Assembly: GCA_964036665.1 (NCBI GenBank) | Contig: OZ038527.1 | Location: 1,612,001-1,676,000, forward strand | Direction of reading: 5' to 3' | Source: Gordius sp. MW1 | Taxonomy: Eukaryota; Nematomorpha; Gordioida; Gordea; Gordiidae | DNA length: 64,000 nt | Below: more notes on this DNA, generated by a model | The model's database searches: none | What the model was told of the DNA's origin: nothing | What the model saw: the letters and a program-made list of their open reading frames with translations, nothing else | DNA letters: not shown here | Position numbering within the stretch: position 1 is the stretch's first letter

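Overview
The window is animal nuclear DNA: spliced exons with GT/AG borders, introns of 73 bp to about 10 kb, AT-rich non-coding sequence, and many short inverted-repeat and tRNA-derived elements. It contains one recognisable gene, a giant ankyrin on the + strand. I place 34 exons between 5270 and the right edge. Joined in phase they give 11,107 coding bases (about 3,700 codons) with no internal stop. The gene is incomplete at both ends: the start codon of the full-length form was not found, and the last exon is still open at 64000. The organism looks like a bilaterian invertebrate with a repeat-rich genome. I cannot name the phylum.

Layout. 1-5269 is 5' flank or upstream intron with repeats. 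Exons 1-13 (5270-17791) encode 24 ankyrin repeats, mostly in 33-codon blocks on phase-0 introns. Exons 14-16 (25696-26428) are a linker. Exons 17-23 (36226-45927) encode the ZU5-ZU5-UPA spectrin-binding module. Exons 24-26 (49252-51278) carry the death domain. Exons 27-29 are short tail exons. Exon 30 (56482-60540) is a 4.06-kb giant exon with about 13-15 degenerate copies of an HSIRKS-type helical motif and an SKIP (SxIP) motif. Exons 31-33 are short. Exon 34 (62417 to the edge) is a second large tail exon with a WVIL motif resembling the LC3/GABARAP-binding site of giant vertebrate ankyrins. The giant exon follows the death domain, as I recall for fly Ank2 and worm unc-44; in vertebrates it precedes the death domain.

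Four extra open segments inside introns look like alternative first exons: 18847-18955, 22122-22410, 24552-24735 and 33001-34178. Three end in phase 1, matching exon 14, and would give products without ankyrin repeats. The fourth is 392 codons, ends in phase 2 at a GTAA donor and matches the first ZU5 exon. Exons 29-33 are all phase 1-1, so any of them, including the giant exon, can be skipped without a frameshift. The locus therefore looks built to make many isoforms: membrane-binding full-length forms, spectrin-binding forms without ankyrin repeats, and forms with or without the long tail.

The introns hold several repeat families, labelled here A (palindromic element with GGCTGGGTTTTG ends), B (about 150-170 bp with GGGCGTAGCCA ends), C (about 430 bp with ATAGACTA-type ends), D (Helentron/INE-like with GTCC microsatellites), H and I (small elements with rare terminal inverted repeats), tRNA-derived SINEs, a 354-bp foldback with a hammerhead-like core, and several minisatellites. 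Some are nested in each other, which gives their relative ages.
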